From DASQUK01 sp046723645 (GTDB lineage: Bacteria; Actinomycetota; Acidimicrobiia; Acidimicrobiales; VFJN01): a stretch of DNA of 42,107 nt. A program made the translations under genes and the position numbers. The stretch is from NCBI GenBank assembly GCA_046723645.1, contig JBKOUY010000150.1, positions 1 to 42,107 on the forward strand, in the 5' to 3' direction. The notes below the pieces were generated by a model that was not told the origin of the DNA, searched no databases, and was given only the letters and a program-made list of their open reading frames with translations. Position 1 is the first letter of the stretch. Each line of letters begins with the position of its first letter. Positions 1 through 7,037 of the stretch are shown piece by piece.

Positions 1-141
1 CGACGGCGGGCCGAGGCCCGCGCGGTGCTGCGGCTGTTCGAGCTGCCGGAGGTCCGCGACCGCGGCGTATCGCCGAAGTGGCTGCCCGTACGGGCCGCGT
101 TCATGGCCGCTACGGCAGGGGCCCGCCCCAAGGCGAGCTGA
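1..141 (+). pseudogene. 3' end of a plus-strand gene cut by the window edge (probable glycosyltransferase tail)
   Basis: Frame 1 is open from the first base to a TGA at 139-141, giving 46 residues that end in ARPKAS. The last ~95 bases recur, slightly diverged, at 1160-1223 and 2046-2137. The copy at 1160-1223 is joined to the 5' end of a family 2 glycosyltransferase, so I infer this is the C-terminus of such an enzyme. The piece visible here has no frame break and could be the end of an intact gene that starts outside the window. Whether it is intact or a remnant cannot be decided from this window. Confidence 0.45.
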
Positions 142-256
142 ACCGACAGCGGCTCACTCCAGCCGCTCCGGCCAGGATCTCCCGCCAGTCGGGGAGCTGG
201 CGCGCGGGGCATTGGCTGCCTGCGCTCGACCCGAACCCGCTCGCCGGACTGTAGGC
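142..256 (-). pseudogene. Frameshifted remnant of the Cys-rich module gene
   Basis: On the minus strand 154-215 matches the last codons of the Cys-rich protein that ends at 2150 (tail YWREVWLERLE there). Here one extra base breaks the frame: DWREI is readable in one frame and ERLE-stop in another. Bases ~216-256 then match the segment at ~2415-2455 of that gene, so roughly 200 bp of the middle has been deleted. The preceding sequence (1-141) also matches what precedes 2150, so a whole tail-to-tail junction was duplicated. A short open stretch, 255-326 on the plus strand, ends with DEAPEDA-stop and may be the tail of yet another lost gene. Confidence 0.55.
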
Positions 257-259
257 CGC

Positions 260-979
260 CTACGACCGGCTCCGCACCGGGGACGGGCGTGTCGTCGATC
301 TCGACGAGGCACCCGAGGACGCCTGAAGCTGAGCCCGCCGGCACCACCGCGTAATCACCGACGCCGCGCCCAGGGTCACCACCAGCCCGGTGGTGACCCC
401 ACCCACGACGTCGGTCAGCGAGTGCACCGTCTCGACCAGGCGGGCCACGGCGATGACCAGCACGAAGCCGCCGCCCAGGCAGGCGGCGGCCTTGCGGGCG
501 GGTACCGCCGCGGGAACGATCCGGAGCACGAGGACGGCGGTCGTGGCCGCCGCGGTCGCCACCGCGAGGTGGCCCGAGGGGAACACCAGCGCCGGGTCGC
601 CGTTCCATTGGCGGTGCACGAGCTCCTTGAGCAGCATGTCGGCCGCCAGGGTGGCGGGGGCGGCCGTGAGGGCCAGCACCACCGCGTCGCGCCGCCCGGC
701 GCCCCATGCGAGCGCGGCGCCAGCCATCATGGTCATGAGCATCACTGGCGGCAAGATGCCGGAGACGATCGCCGCTACCCCACTGGCGTGGGAGTAAGCG
801 AGCTCCTGCCAGCGCATCACCCACGCGTCGACCGGGTCCAGCCGGGTGGCGTGCCAGACGATCCCGGCGAGGAGGGTCCCGACCAGGAGGGCGACCGCCG
901 CCACCGGGGCGGCCCATGGCGGGGCGAGAGCCGGGGCCGAGCCGGCCGGGCCGGCCACAGGGCGATCAGCGCGCGCCAT
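260..979 (-). CDS. PAP2-family membrane phosphatase
   Basis: A 239-residue multi-membrane protein of the PAP2 (phosphatidic acid phosphatase type 2) superfamily. It carries the three phosphatase motifs: K118-ELVHR, FPSGH (PSGH at 134-137) and R180-LVETVH-SLTD with H186 and D190. Hydrophobic segments lie around 25-41, 68-92, 97-117, 138-155, 168-180 and 191-207. Such enzymes dephosphorylate lipid phosphates; here the likely substrate is a polyprenyl diphosphate or lipid intermediate of glycan assembly (inference from the locus). I chose ATG 979 because codons further upstream overlap the opposite-strand glycosyltransferase remnant and look non-coding. The last ~20 residues are low-complexity and run into decayed sequence, so the original stop may have been lost. 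Confidence 0.75.
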   Translation of the reverse strand: MARADRPVAGPAGSAPALAPPWAAPVAAVALLVGTLLAGIVWHATRLDPVDAWVMRWQELAYSHASGVAAIVSGILPPVMLMTMMAGAALAWGAGRRDAVVLALTAAPATLAADMLLKELVHRQWNGDPALVFPSGHLAVATAAATTAVLVLRIVPAAVPARKAAACLGGGFVLVIAVARLVETVHSLTDVVGGVTTGLVVTLGAASVITRWCRRAQLQASSGASSRSTTRPSPVRSRS

Positions 980-1018
980 GCCTGGACGGTAGCGGCCCGG
1001 CGGGCCACGGGCGACGAA

Positions 1019-1223
1019 ATGAACCACATGCAACCTCTCCCGCTGTCGATCGCGATGCCGACTCGGAACCGTCCCGGCCTGCTGGAGCGGGCGCTGCGCT
1101 GGGTGGTTCGCGCCGTCACGCCCGTGGCCGAGCACATCGAGGTGGCCGTGTCCGACGAAGTGGCGGCCCGTACGGGCCGCGTTCACGGCCGCCACGGCGG
1201 GGGCCCGCCCCAAGGCGAGCTGA
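1019..1223 (+). pseudogene. Glycosyltransferase family 2 gene with internal deletion
   Basis: ATG 1019 (or 1028) opens a frame reading LSIAMPTRNRPGLLERAL and then EVAVSD, the classic start of a GT-A family 2 glycosyltransferase up to the first nucleotide-sugar-binding aspartates. At about 1159-1163 the sequence jumps directly to the 3' end of the same kind of gene, the repeat also seen at 1-141 and 2046-2137, in a different frame. Most of the gene is therefore missing. The bases around the join (GAAGTGG) also occur in the other 3'-end copies (AAAGTGG in one of them), consistent with deletion between short matches. It is not expected to give a functional enzyme. Confidence 0.7.
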
Positions 1224-1246
1224 CCGTACCGGGGTGACGAGGGGAG

Positions 1247-2008
1247 CTAGTCGACCGATTCGAAGATTCGCAGCTCGTAGGACCCGAGGAGGAAGCGGGC
1301 CCGGCGAGATGGGAACCGGACCCGCCGCTCGCGCAGGAAGGCGGCACGCTGCAGGCTCGCGATGTTGTCGGTACGGTCGGCCTCCAGGTCGCCGGCGAGC
1401 TGCTGATAGAGCACGTAGCTCTTGTACGGGGCACGCTCGTGGGCGGCCCGGATGTTGGCGAGCACCCGCGCGAAGACCGGACCGGCGAACGGGTTGTTGA
1501 AGTAGAGGACACGATCCCGCTGGGGAATCGGGTAGCTGGCGGCATCGGCACAGATCGAGTGCACGTTCCAGCAGCGCCGCGCCGGGCTGGTGTAACCGCG
1601 GAGGTTGCCCGACGCGATCTCGTGCAGCTCCGGCGAGAATTCGATGCCGACGACCTCGCGAAACGCATGATGGGCGGCCACCAGCAGGACCCGGCCCTTG
1701 CCCGAGCCGAAATCGACGAAGCAGAACTGGCTCAGGTCCTCGTCGAGGCTGCCGAGCAGCGTGTCGACCAGCAGCCCGGGTGACGGCACGTAGGAGAAGC
1801 CGAGGGCGCGGTTCTCGCTGTCGATGGTCAGCTCCCGCAACTCGACCGGCCCGTCACTACTGACCCCGAATGCGGCCTCCCGCCGGCGGTCGGCGGCGGC
1901 CATCCAGCGACCCCGGACGGCGAGCGCGGACAGGCGGCCGGCGTGCCGCAAGCCCCGCTCGCGGACGAGACCGGCAAGGGTCAGGAGGTCCCGCAGTGGT
2001 CCGGGCAT
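1247..2008 (-). CDS. Class I SAM-dependent methyltransferase
   Basis: A 253-residue soluble protein. Residues 98-110 (FVDFGSGKGRVLL) form the glycine-rich SAM-binding motif I, followed by VVGIEFSPE (119-127) as motif II, whose acidic residue would bind the ribose of SAM. FNNPF at 170-174 is the motif IV equivalent. Families of this shape methylate small molecules or sugars. Its place inside a glycan locus suggests a sugar or lipid intermediate as substrate (inference). It is flanked on both sides by remnants of the same glycosyltransferase, so it sits on a segment that has been rearranged. The start is ATG 2008; no strong ribosome-binding site was seen. Confidence 0.75.
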   Translation of the reverse strand: MPGPLRDLLTLAGLVRERGLRHAGRLSALAVRGRWMAAADRRREAAFGVSSDGPVELRELTIDSENRALGFSYVPSPGLLVDTLLGSLDEDLSQFCFVDFGSGKGRVLLVAAHHAFREVVGIEFSPELHEIASGNLRGYTSPARRCWNVHSICADAASYPIPQRDRVLYFNNPFAGPVFARVLANIRAAHERAPYKSYVLYQQLAGDLEADRTDNIASLQRAAFLRERRVRFPSRRARFLLGSYELRIFESVD

Positions 2009-2045
2009 CGGCTCCTGCCTCTACTTGACCCGCTCGAGCCATGCG

Positions 2046-2137
2046 ACGTCCGCGACCGGGGCGTGTCGCCAAAGTGGCTGCCCGTACGGGCCGCGTTCAC
2101 GGCCGCCACGGCCGGGGCGCGCCCCAAGGCGAGCTGA
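2046..2137 (+). pseudogene. Third copy of the glycosyltransferase 3' end
   Basis: About 92 bp matching 1-141 from its VRDRGVSPKWLPVR segment to the TGA at 2135-2137, with only scattered substitutions. Nothing upstream belongs to a glycosyltransferase: the copy abuts the start of the minus-strand methyltransferase. It is followed 12 bases later by the 3' end of the Cys-rich gene, exactly the arrangement seen around 141-154. Confidence 0.65.
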
Positions 2138-2149
2138 CCGGACGGCGGC

Positions 2150-4342
2150 TCACTCCAGCCGCTCCAGCCAGACCTCCCGCCAATACGGGAAGATGCCGCG
2201 CGGGCACTGGCGGTGATAGGCCCCAGTACAGGTGACGTCGTCCAAGACGATGCAAGGGTTCTTCAACCGCAGCATCCGGCCGCTCTTCTCGTCGATGATC
2301 CGCTCGACTCGGCGCAGCACCCGGGCCTCCTGCCCGCAGTAGCGCAGCATCTCCCCGTCGAACGACATGCCGCGATTGGCGTTGTTGGCGTCGAGCGTCG
2401 CGACGATCTCCTCCCTGCGCTTGACCCGAACCCGCTCACCGGGCTGCAGGCCGAGCGTCTGCACCGGCGTTTTCTGGAGGCGGCCCTCGATGAACGGATA
2501 CCTGCGGCCGGCCCGGATCCGCAGCGGCCGCGGCATGAGGCGCCGGCTGGCGTCCTGGTACTCGTTGAACAGGCCGATGCCGAGCGTTCGGATCATGGCC
2601 AGGGCGCCGGCGTTGCCGGAGCGGACGTCCTGCAGGTACTGCCTGCCGTCCCACGCCGGGATGTGCTCGGGCGCGGCCCGCAGCAGCTCGGTCGCCTGGC
2701 ACGCATACCGTTCCTCGCCGGGGGCGGCGGGGTCCGCGGGCCGCGTCGCCGCCGTCAGCGTGACCAGCGTGCAGCCGGGCGCCGGCGCGGGCCCGGGCTC
2801 GCCGGCCGGGACCCGCCTGAGCCACGCCTCCTTCCAGTAGATGAGGCAGCCAGCCTGGCAGCCGCCGTGCGCGTGACCGTCGCACCGCACCTCGGCAAGG
2901 TGCACGGCGTTGCGCATGCGGTACATGCCGGTCGAGCCAATGGTGTCGCACAGCTTCACTGCCAGCTTGTCCACCCTGAACCGCCGGCCGCAGAACTGCA
3001 GCATCTCGGGCATGAACGGGAGGGACTCGAGCTCACCCCGCCCGTCGAGCGTGGCCAGGATCTCGGCCTCGCTGCGCACCTCGACGATCTCGCCGACACG
3101 CAGGTTGAGCACCTGGTCCGCTGGCGCCTCTTGTGTCTGCACTGTTGCCCCTCCCTCTGGTCGGCCGTGGACGACTCCGGCCGAGGGCTTGCTTGGCATC
3201 CTTCGCCGCGTGGCCGCCCGTGCCCGCGCGACCGCACTCAGCACGACCTGGCTGGCGGCCTCCGGGCGCAGGGCGGCGCTGGTCCGCCGGACGCCCTCGC
3301 GGAGAGCGCGCGACGTCTCGGGATCGGCGGCTCGGTGCATCGCCTCGGCCAGCGCCGACGCGTCCCTCGGGTCAACCACGATCCCGTTCACGCCGTCGTG
3401 CACAATCGTGCCGACCGCTCCCGTCATCGGCGACACCACCACGGGCGCACCCGCGCTCAGGGACTCCACCACGACGCGGCCGGTGAAGTCCTGGAGGGTC
3501 GGGAACACGAAAGCCTGGCAGGCCTGAAAGGCGCCCTTGAGGGCCTCATGGTCCACCGTCCCGAGGAAGATGACCGCGTCCTCGACGCCTAGGCGACGGC
3601 TGAGCTGGACCAGGTTCTCCCGTTCGGGGCCGTCGCCGATGATCCACAGGACGCAGGGGCCGAACCGCCGCCGGTAGTCCGCCAGGGCGCGGATCACCAG
3701 GTCGCTGCCCTTCTGGGGGATGAGCCGGCCGGCGCAGACGAACAGCGGCACACCGTCGGCGGCCGGCGCCGCGGCCGGGGGATGCGCCGCGAGGTCCGCC
3801 GGCATGCCTGCCAGCCACCAGCCCAGAATGATCTTCTCCTCGGGAACGTTGAGCGTTCTGATCAGGTACTCCCGGGCGGGTGGGCTGTTGGCAACGAAGA
3901 CATCGACGAAGCGCGCGGCGAGCCGACGGACGACGACCTTGAGGAAGGCGTTGCCGGTTCGGCCGATGTGGCGGTAGTCGCCCTCGACCAGGGAGATCAC
4001 CTTGTGCGGCCGGAACAGCTTGGACAGGCCCGCGTACAGCCCGACCAGCCCGAGCTCGTAAATGACCAGGACATCCTCGGGGGCGCGGGCGAACTCGAGG
4101 AGCATCCGGGGGCTGACCAGCTTGACGCTCATCGGGTGCGTCTGTTCCGTCCGGCCCCCGAACTCTACGAGCCGACCAAAGGACGGCTCACCCTCGAGGG
4201 GTACGGCCCAATGCAGTTCGCGGACCGCGCTGCCGGCTCGGCGAGACGACTCGACCAGGTACGTGTGCGGAGGCAGGTTGTCCAAACCCACCCAAAGGAT
4301 GCGGGATTCCGGAGGCCGCCCAGGTCGCCGATTCAGTCGCAT
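2150..4342 (-). CDS. GT4-type glycosyltransferase continuous with a tandem Cys-rich module protein
   Basis: One uninterrupted 730-codon frame. Residues ~10-370 are a GT-B fold family 4 glycosyltransferase: CAGRLIPQKG donor-site motif, WIIGDGPE, and PTLQDFTGRVVVESLSAG, where the first of the two usual glutamates is Asp. Residues 412-511 and ~630-730 are two diverged copies of one module (GE-V-V, EI-ATLD, F--EML--CG, then C-G--H--C and YW-E-WL). The ~118 residues between them include YACQATELLRAA and RQYLQDVRSGNAG. I believe the C-terminal 330 residues are usually a separate protein: GTG 3142 has a strong Shine-Dalgarno, and a truncated paralogue nearby starts at the matching GTG. No stop separates them here, so a fusion product, an internal start, or both are possible. 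The module's function is unknown; its conserved Cys/His suggest metal binding. ATG 4342 was chosen from the start of family similarity. Confidence 0.7.
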   Translation of the reverse strand: MRLNRRPGRPPESRILWVGLDNLPPHTYLVESSRRAGSAVRELHWAVPLEGEPSFGRLVEFGGRTEQTHPMSVKLVSPRMLLEFARAPEDVLVIYELGLVGLYAGLSKLFRPHKVISLVEGDYRHIGRTGNAFLKVVVRRLAARFVDVFVANSPPAREYLIRTLNVPEEKIILGWWLAGMPADLAAHPPAAAPAADGVPLFVCAGRLIPQKGSDLVIRALADYRRRFGPCVLWIIGDGPERENLVQLSRRLGVEDAVIFLGTVDHEALKGAFQACQAFVFPTLQDFTGRVVVESLSAGAPVVVSPMTGAVGTIVHDGVNGIVVDPRDASALAEAMHRAADPETSRALREGVRRTSAALRPEAASQVVLSAVARARAATRRRMPSKPSAGVVHGRPEGGATVQTQEAPADQVLNLRVGEIVEVRSEAEILATLDGRGELESLPFMPEMLQFCGRRFRVDKLAVKLCDTIGSTGMYRMRNAVHLAEVRCDGHAHGGCQAGCLIYWKEAWLRRVPAGEPGPAPAPGCTLVTLTAATRPADPAAPGEERYACQATELLRAAPEHIPAWDGRQYLQDVRSGNAGALAMIRTLGIGLFNEYQDASRRLMPRPLRIRAGRRYPFIEGRLQKTPVQTLGLQPGERVRVKRREEIVATLDANNANRGMSFDGEMLRYCGQEARVLRRVERIIDEKSGRMLRLKNPCIVLDDVTCTGAYHRQCPRGIFPYWREVWLERLE
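3140..3155 (-). promoter_or_regulatory. Internal ribosome-binding site and GTG start for the Cys-rich protein
   Basis: On the minus strand GGGAGGGG (3155-3148) stands 5 nt before GTG (3142-3140). The first codons, VQTQ, resemble VQITA at the GTG (4530) of the truncated paralogue just upstream. Both features suggest the 330-residue Cys-rich protein is translated on its own from here. Confidence 0.55.
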
Positions 4343-4530
4343 CGCCTGCCAGATCTCGAAGGTTCGCTTCCGTCCCCAGCCTGCCCGCGCTTCCCGGGGC
4401 CCGGAGCCGACGCCGGGCGCGGAAGCGCTAGCCGCAGCGTCGCCAGGATCTCCTCGTCGCTGCGGACCTCGACCAGCTCCCCGACGCGTAGGTTGAGCTT
4501 CCCCAGCGCCGCCGATGCGGTGATCTGCAC
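4333..4530 (-). pseudogene. Truncated 5' copy of the Cys-rich module gene
   Basis: GTG 4530, nine bases after the stop codon of the epimerase gene, opens a 65-residue frame. It starts VQITASAALGK, then LNLRVGELVEVRSDEEILAT, nearly identical to the first module at ~3110-3050, and then loses all similarity. The frame ends at TGA 4333-4335, a few bases past the ATG (4342) of the glycosyltransferase. It is therefore a 5' fragment of a second module gene whose remaining translation could still couple to the glycosyltransferase. Mild doubt: it may be expressed as a short peptide. Confidence 0.6.
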
Positions 4531-4538
4531 GGTCCGTA

Positions 4539-5579
4539 CTAGCCACCGTTCACGCCCGTCCATCGCAGCTGATCGTTGAGGCGGGCCTCGCCTTGGAGGC
4601 GTTTGATCTCGGCCAGGCGCACGTAACGGCCGCCGAGGAACTCGTCTGGGGTTAGGCGGTGCCGCAGATAGGCCTCGTACAGCTCTTCGACGCCCTTCCT
4701 GACGGTCCACCGCGGTCGGAACTCGGGCAGGACCCGTTGGATCTTGGCGAAGTCGACTCGGTAGTCCCGCGCGTCCGCGCTGCCGCCGCCGGCGAACTGC
4801 ACTCGGCTGTCGGCGACAACCGATTCGACCATGTCCGCGACCTCGCGCACCCGGAAGTTGTCTTCGCTCAGCCCGACATTGAAGGCCTGGTTGTGGGTGC
4901 GACTGCGGTCGGCCTCGATGGCAGCCATAAACGCCCGGCAGATGTCCTCGACATGGACCAGCGGGCGCCATGGCGATCCGTCGCTCTTGATCAGCACTTT
5001 GCCGGTCGTGACGGCGTAGCCGACGAGGTTGTTGACCATGATGTCGACCCGCAGGTAGGGCGAGACCCCGTACGCCGTCGCGTTGCGAAAGAAGACGGGG
5101 CTGAAGCTGTCGGTCGCCAGTCTCGAAACGTCCTGTTCGACGAGGACCTTCGACTCGCCATAGGGCGTCACGGGATTGAACGGTGCCTCCTCGGTAAGCG
5201 GGGTATCGCCGCCGCTGGCCCCGTAGAGACTGCACGACGACGCAAACAGGAAGCGCTCGACGCCGGCCCGACGCGCCGCTCGGGCGAGCCGGACGGAGGC
5301 TCCGTGATTGATGTCGTACGTCAGCTGCCGGTCGAGGTCACCGAGCGGATCGTTCGACAGGGCTGCGAGGTGGATGACGGCTTCGAAACCCTCGAGATGG
5401 CGGGGCTCGACGTCCCGGAGATCAAGCCTGACGCTGGCGATCTCCTGCCGGCGATCCCCGAAGCCGCACGCCTCGTAGAGGCCGGTGTCGAGCCCCACCA
5501 CCTCGTGACCGGTCTCGATCAGCAGAGGGCCCATGACCGATCCGATGTAGCCCCGAAGGCCTGTGACCAGCACCTTCAT
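4539..5579 (-). CDS. NAD-dependent nucleotide-sugar epimerase/dehydratase (extended SDR)
   Basis: A 346-residue extended short-chain dehydrogenase. N-terminal VTGLRGYIGS is the Rossmann dinucleotide-binding motif, LAALSNDP follows, and the catalytic site is SSCSLYG with YGESK (YxxxK). HVEDICRAF and FNVG are typical of the substrate domain. The start MKVLVTG at ATG 5579 lies 2 nt after the PIG-L stop, with GGTGG upstream. It is the last gene of a tightly packed operon with the cytidylyltransferase, PIG-L enzyme and C-methyltransferase, so it probably acts on the same nucleotide sugar as a 4- or 3,5-epimerase or reductase. The exact reaction cannot be told from sequence. Confidence 0.85.
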   Translation of the reverse strand: MKVLVTGLRGYIGSVMGPLLIETGHEVVGLDTGLYEACGFGDRRQEIASVRLDLRDVEPRHLEGFEAVIHLAALSNDPLGDLDRQLTYDINHGASVRLARAARRAGVERFLFASSCSLYGASGGDTPLTEEAPFNPVTPYGESKVLVEQDVSRLATDSFSPVFFRNATAYGVSPYLRVDIMVNNLVGYAVTTGKVLIKSDGSPWRPLVHVEDICRAFMAAIEADRSRTHNQAFNVGLSEDNFRVREVADMVESVVADSRVQFAGGGSADARDYRVDFAKIQRVLPEFRPRWTVRKGVEELYEAYLRHRLTPDEFLGGRYVRLAEIKRLQGEARLNDQLRWTGVNGG

Positions 5580-5581
5580 CG

Positions 5582-6235
5582 CTAGAGCACCACCTTTGAT
5601 CCGTAGAAACCCTCGGCGAAGCGACTGGGTGCGTTGGCCTCCATGCCCCGCAACCGCAACAGCGCGCGAAATGTGTCGGCGTCGAACCACGCGCGGCGCC
5701 GCTGGCTCGGGAAGTGATCGAGGATGCCGTCGACCTTGCGCTGGGCGGTCGCATCATCGAGAACGACGAAGACGTTCGGCGAGCCAAGGTCGCCGTCGTA
5801 CTTCGGGATCTCGTACTCGAGGATCAGGTTGTTACGCCACGTGTTCCACGTGAGCTCGGCCACCAGGCGGTGGTCCTGGTGTCGGTCGTGGCGGTGATGG
5901 GTGAGGATGAGGTCTGGATCCATGTCCGCCTTGAGCCCTTCGAAGTAGTCCTTGATGTCGGCGCCGGTCCAGGGGAAGTAGCTTTCCCGGAACCGCTCGA
6001 TCCGTATGTCCTGCTTGCCGGCGCCGGCCAGGAAGTGCTCTGCCGAGCGCTGAGCCTCGGTCGACCGCACGTCGTTCGAGCTGAGCACCACCCAATGGAA
6101 GCGAGCGCTCGGGAACTCCTTGACGAGGCGAAGGGCGGTGCCGCCGCATCCGATCTCGATGTCGTCGCAGTGAGCTCCGATGCACAGGATCTCGAGCGCG
6201 TCCTCGCGGGGCTCGATCAACGCCAAGGGGCGCAT
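5582..6235 (-). CDS. PIG-L family deacetylase
   Basis: A 217-residue zinc hydrolase of the LmbE/PIG-L family. The AHCDDIEIGCGG motif (residues 21-32) corresponds to the family's AHPDDE-x-GCGG metal site, with Cys replacing Pro. HHRHDRHQDH provides the downstream HxxH-type ligands. The family de-N-acetylates GlcNAc-type sugars and their conjugates. Its start ATG overlaps the cytidylyltransferase stop as TGATG, so the two are translationally coupled. Within this operon it may remove an N-acetyl group from the nucleotide sugar or an intermediate (inference). Confidence 0.85.
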   Translation of the reverse strand: MRPLALIEPREDALEILCIGAHCDDIEIGCGGTALRLVKEFPSARFHWVVLSSNDVRSTEAQRSAEHFLAGAGKQDIRIERFRESYFPWTGADIKDYFEGLKADMDPDLILTHHRHDRHQDHRLVAELTWNTWRNNLILEYEIPKYDGDLGSPNVFVVLDDATAQRKVDGILDHFPSQRRRAWFDADTFRALLRLRGMEANAPSRFAEGFYGSKVVL

Positions 6236-7020
6236 CAGCCGGGCCCGGATCGCCAGAGCTCCCAGGGCGGGCTTCCCTGGGCGTAGAGGTCCTCGAGAAC
6301 CTGCCGGTCCTTGAAGGTGTCCATGGGCACGAAGAAGCCTTCGTGTCGATATGTCGTCAGGGCCGAGATGTCGATTAGCCGCTGGAACGGCTCTTGAACG
6401 AGCTCCTCACCGGGACCGAGGAAGTCGAAGATCCGGGTGCTCATCACGAAGAACCCGGCGTTGATCCACACGCCCGCCCGGGTGACGTCCTCGATCGCCT
6501 TGACCACGCCGTGGTCGGAGGCGGCCACGACATGGAAGGTGTGGCTGGGTGCGGCAGAGACGAACGAGGCGATTCCGCCACTCTCGTGGAAGAAGTCGAT
6601 GACCTGATCGAGGGGTGCATCGGTGAGGCCGTCGCTGTAGTTGGCGAGGAACACCTCCTCGCCTTGGAGGTGCGGGCGGACGGCCCGCAGCCGCTCACCG
6701 ATGTTGGAGTGGGTGCCAGTGTCGACGAATGTGATTCGCCAGTCGTCGATGTCACTCGAAAGGAGCTGGACGTCGGCGCCGCCTCCCGAAAGCACGAAGT
6801 CGTTCGAGAGCCACTCCTTGTAGTTAAGGAAGTACTCTTTGATCAAATCGCCGCGGTAACCGAGGCACAGGATGAAGTCCTTGTGCCCGAAGTGGGCGTA
6901 ATAGCGCATCAGGTGCCACATGATCGGCCGGTAGCCGATCGGAACCATGGGCTTGGGGATCGTCTCGGAGAACTCCCGCATGCGCATCCCCTGACCCCCA
7001 CAGAAGAGTACGACCTTCAT
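6235..7020 (-). CDS. rfbF: Glucose-1-phosphate cytidylyltransferase-like nucleotidyltransferase
   Basis: A 261-residue nucleotidyltransferase. MKVVLFCGGQGMRMREFSE contains the GG-x-G-x-R-like NTP-binding loop, followed by IPKPMVPIG, the PKPM signature of sugar-1-phosphate nucleotidyltransferases. WHLMRYYAHFGHKDFILCLGY and the remainder follow the RfbF pattern for CDP-glucose synthesis (CTP + glucose-1-P). The start ATG 7020 lies 17 nt after the C-methyltransferase stop. RfbF normally feeds a CDP-glucose 4,6-dehydratase, and none is visible in the window, so the nucleotide or sugar specificity may differ from the classical pathway. Confidence 0.82.
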   Translation of the reverse strand: MKVVLFCGGQGMRMREFSETIPKPMVPIGYRPIMWHLMRYYAHFGHKDFILCLGYRGDLIKEYFLNYKEWLSNDFVLSGGGADVQLLSSDIDDWRITFVDTGTHSNIGERLRAVRPHLQGEEVFLANYSDGLTDAPLDQVIDFFHESGGIASFVSAAPSHTFHVVAASDHGVVKAIEDVTRAGVWINAGFFVMSTRIFDFLGPGEELVQEPFQRLIDISALTTYRHEGFFVPMDTFKDRQVLEDLYAQGSPPWELWRSGPG

Positions 7021-7037
7021 GCCCCACCCGCCTTCTC

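Noticed and set aside
2213..3592. 459-codon plus-strand frame over the glycosyltransferase/Cys-rich gene
   Set aside because: No recognisable motif, and the minus-strand frame has clear family motifs.
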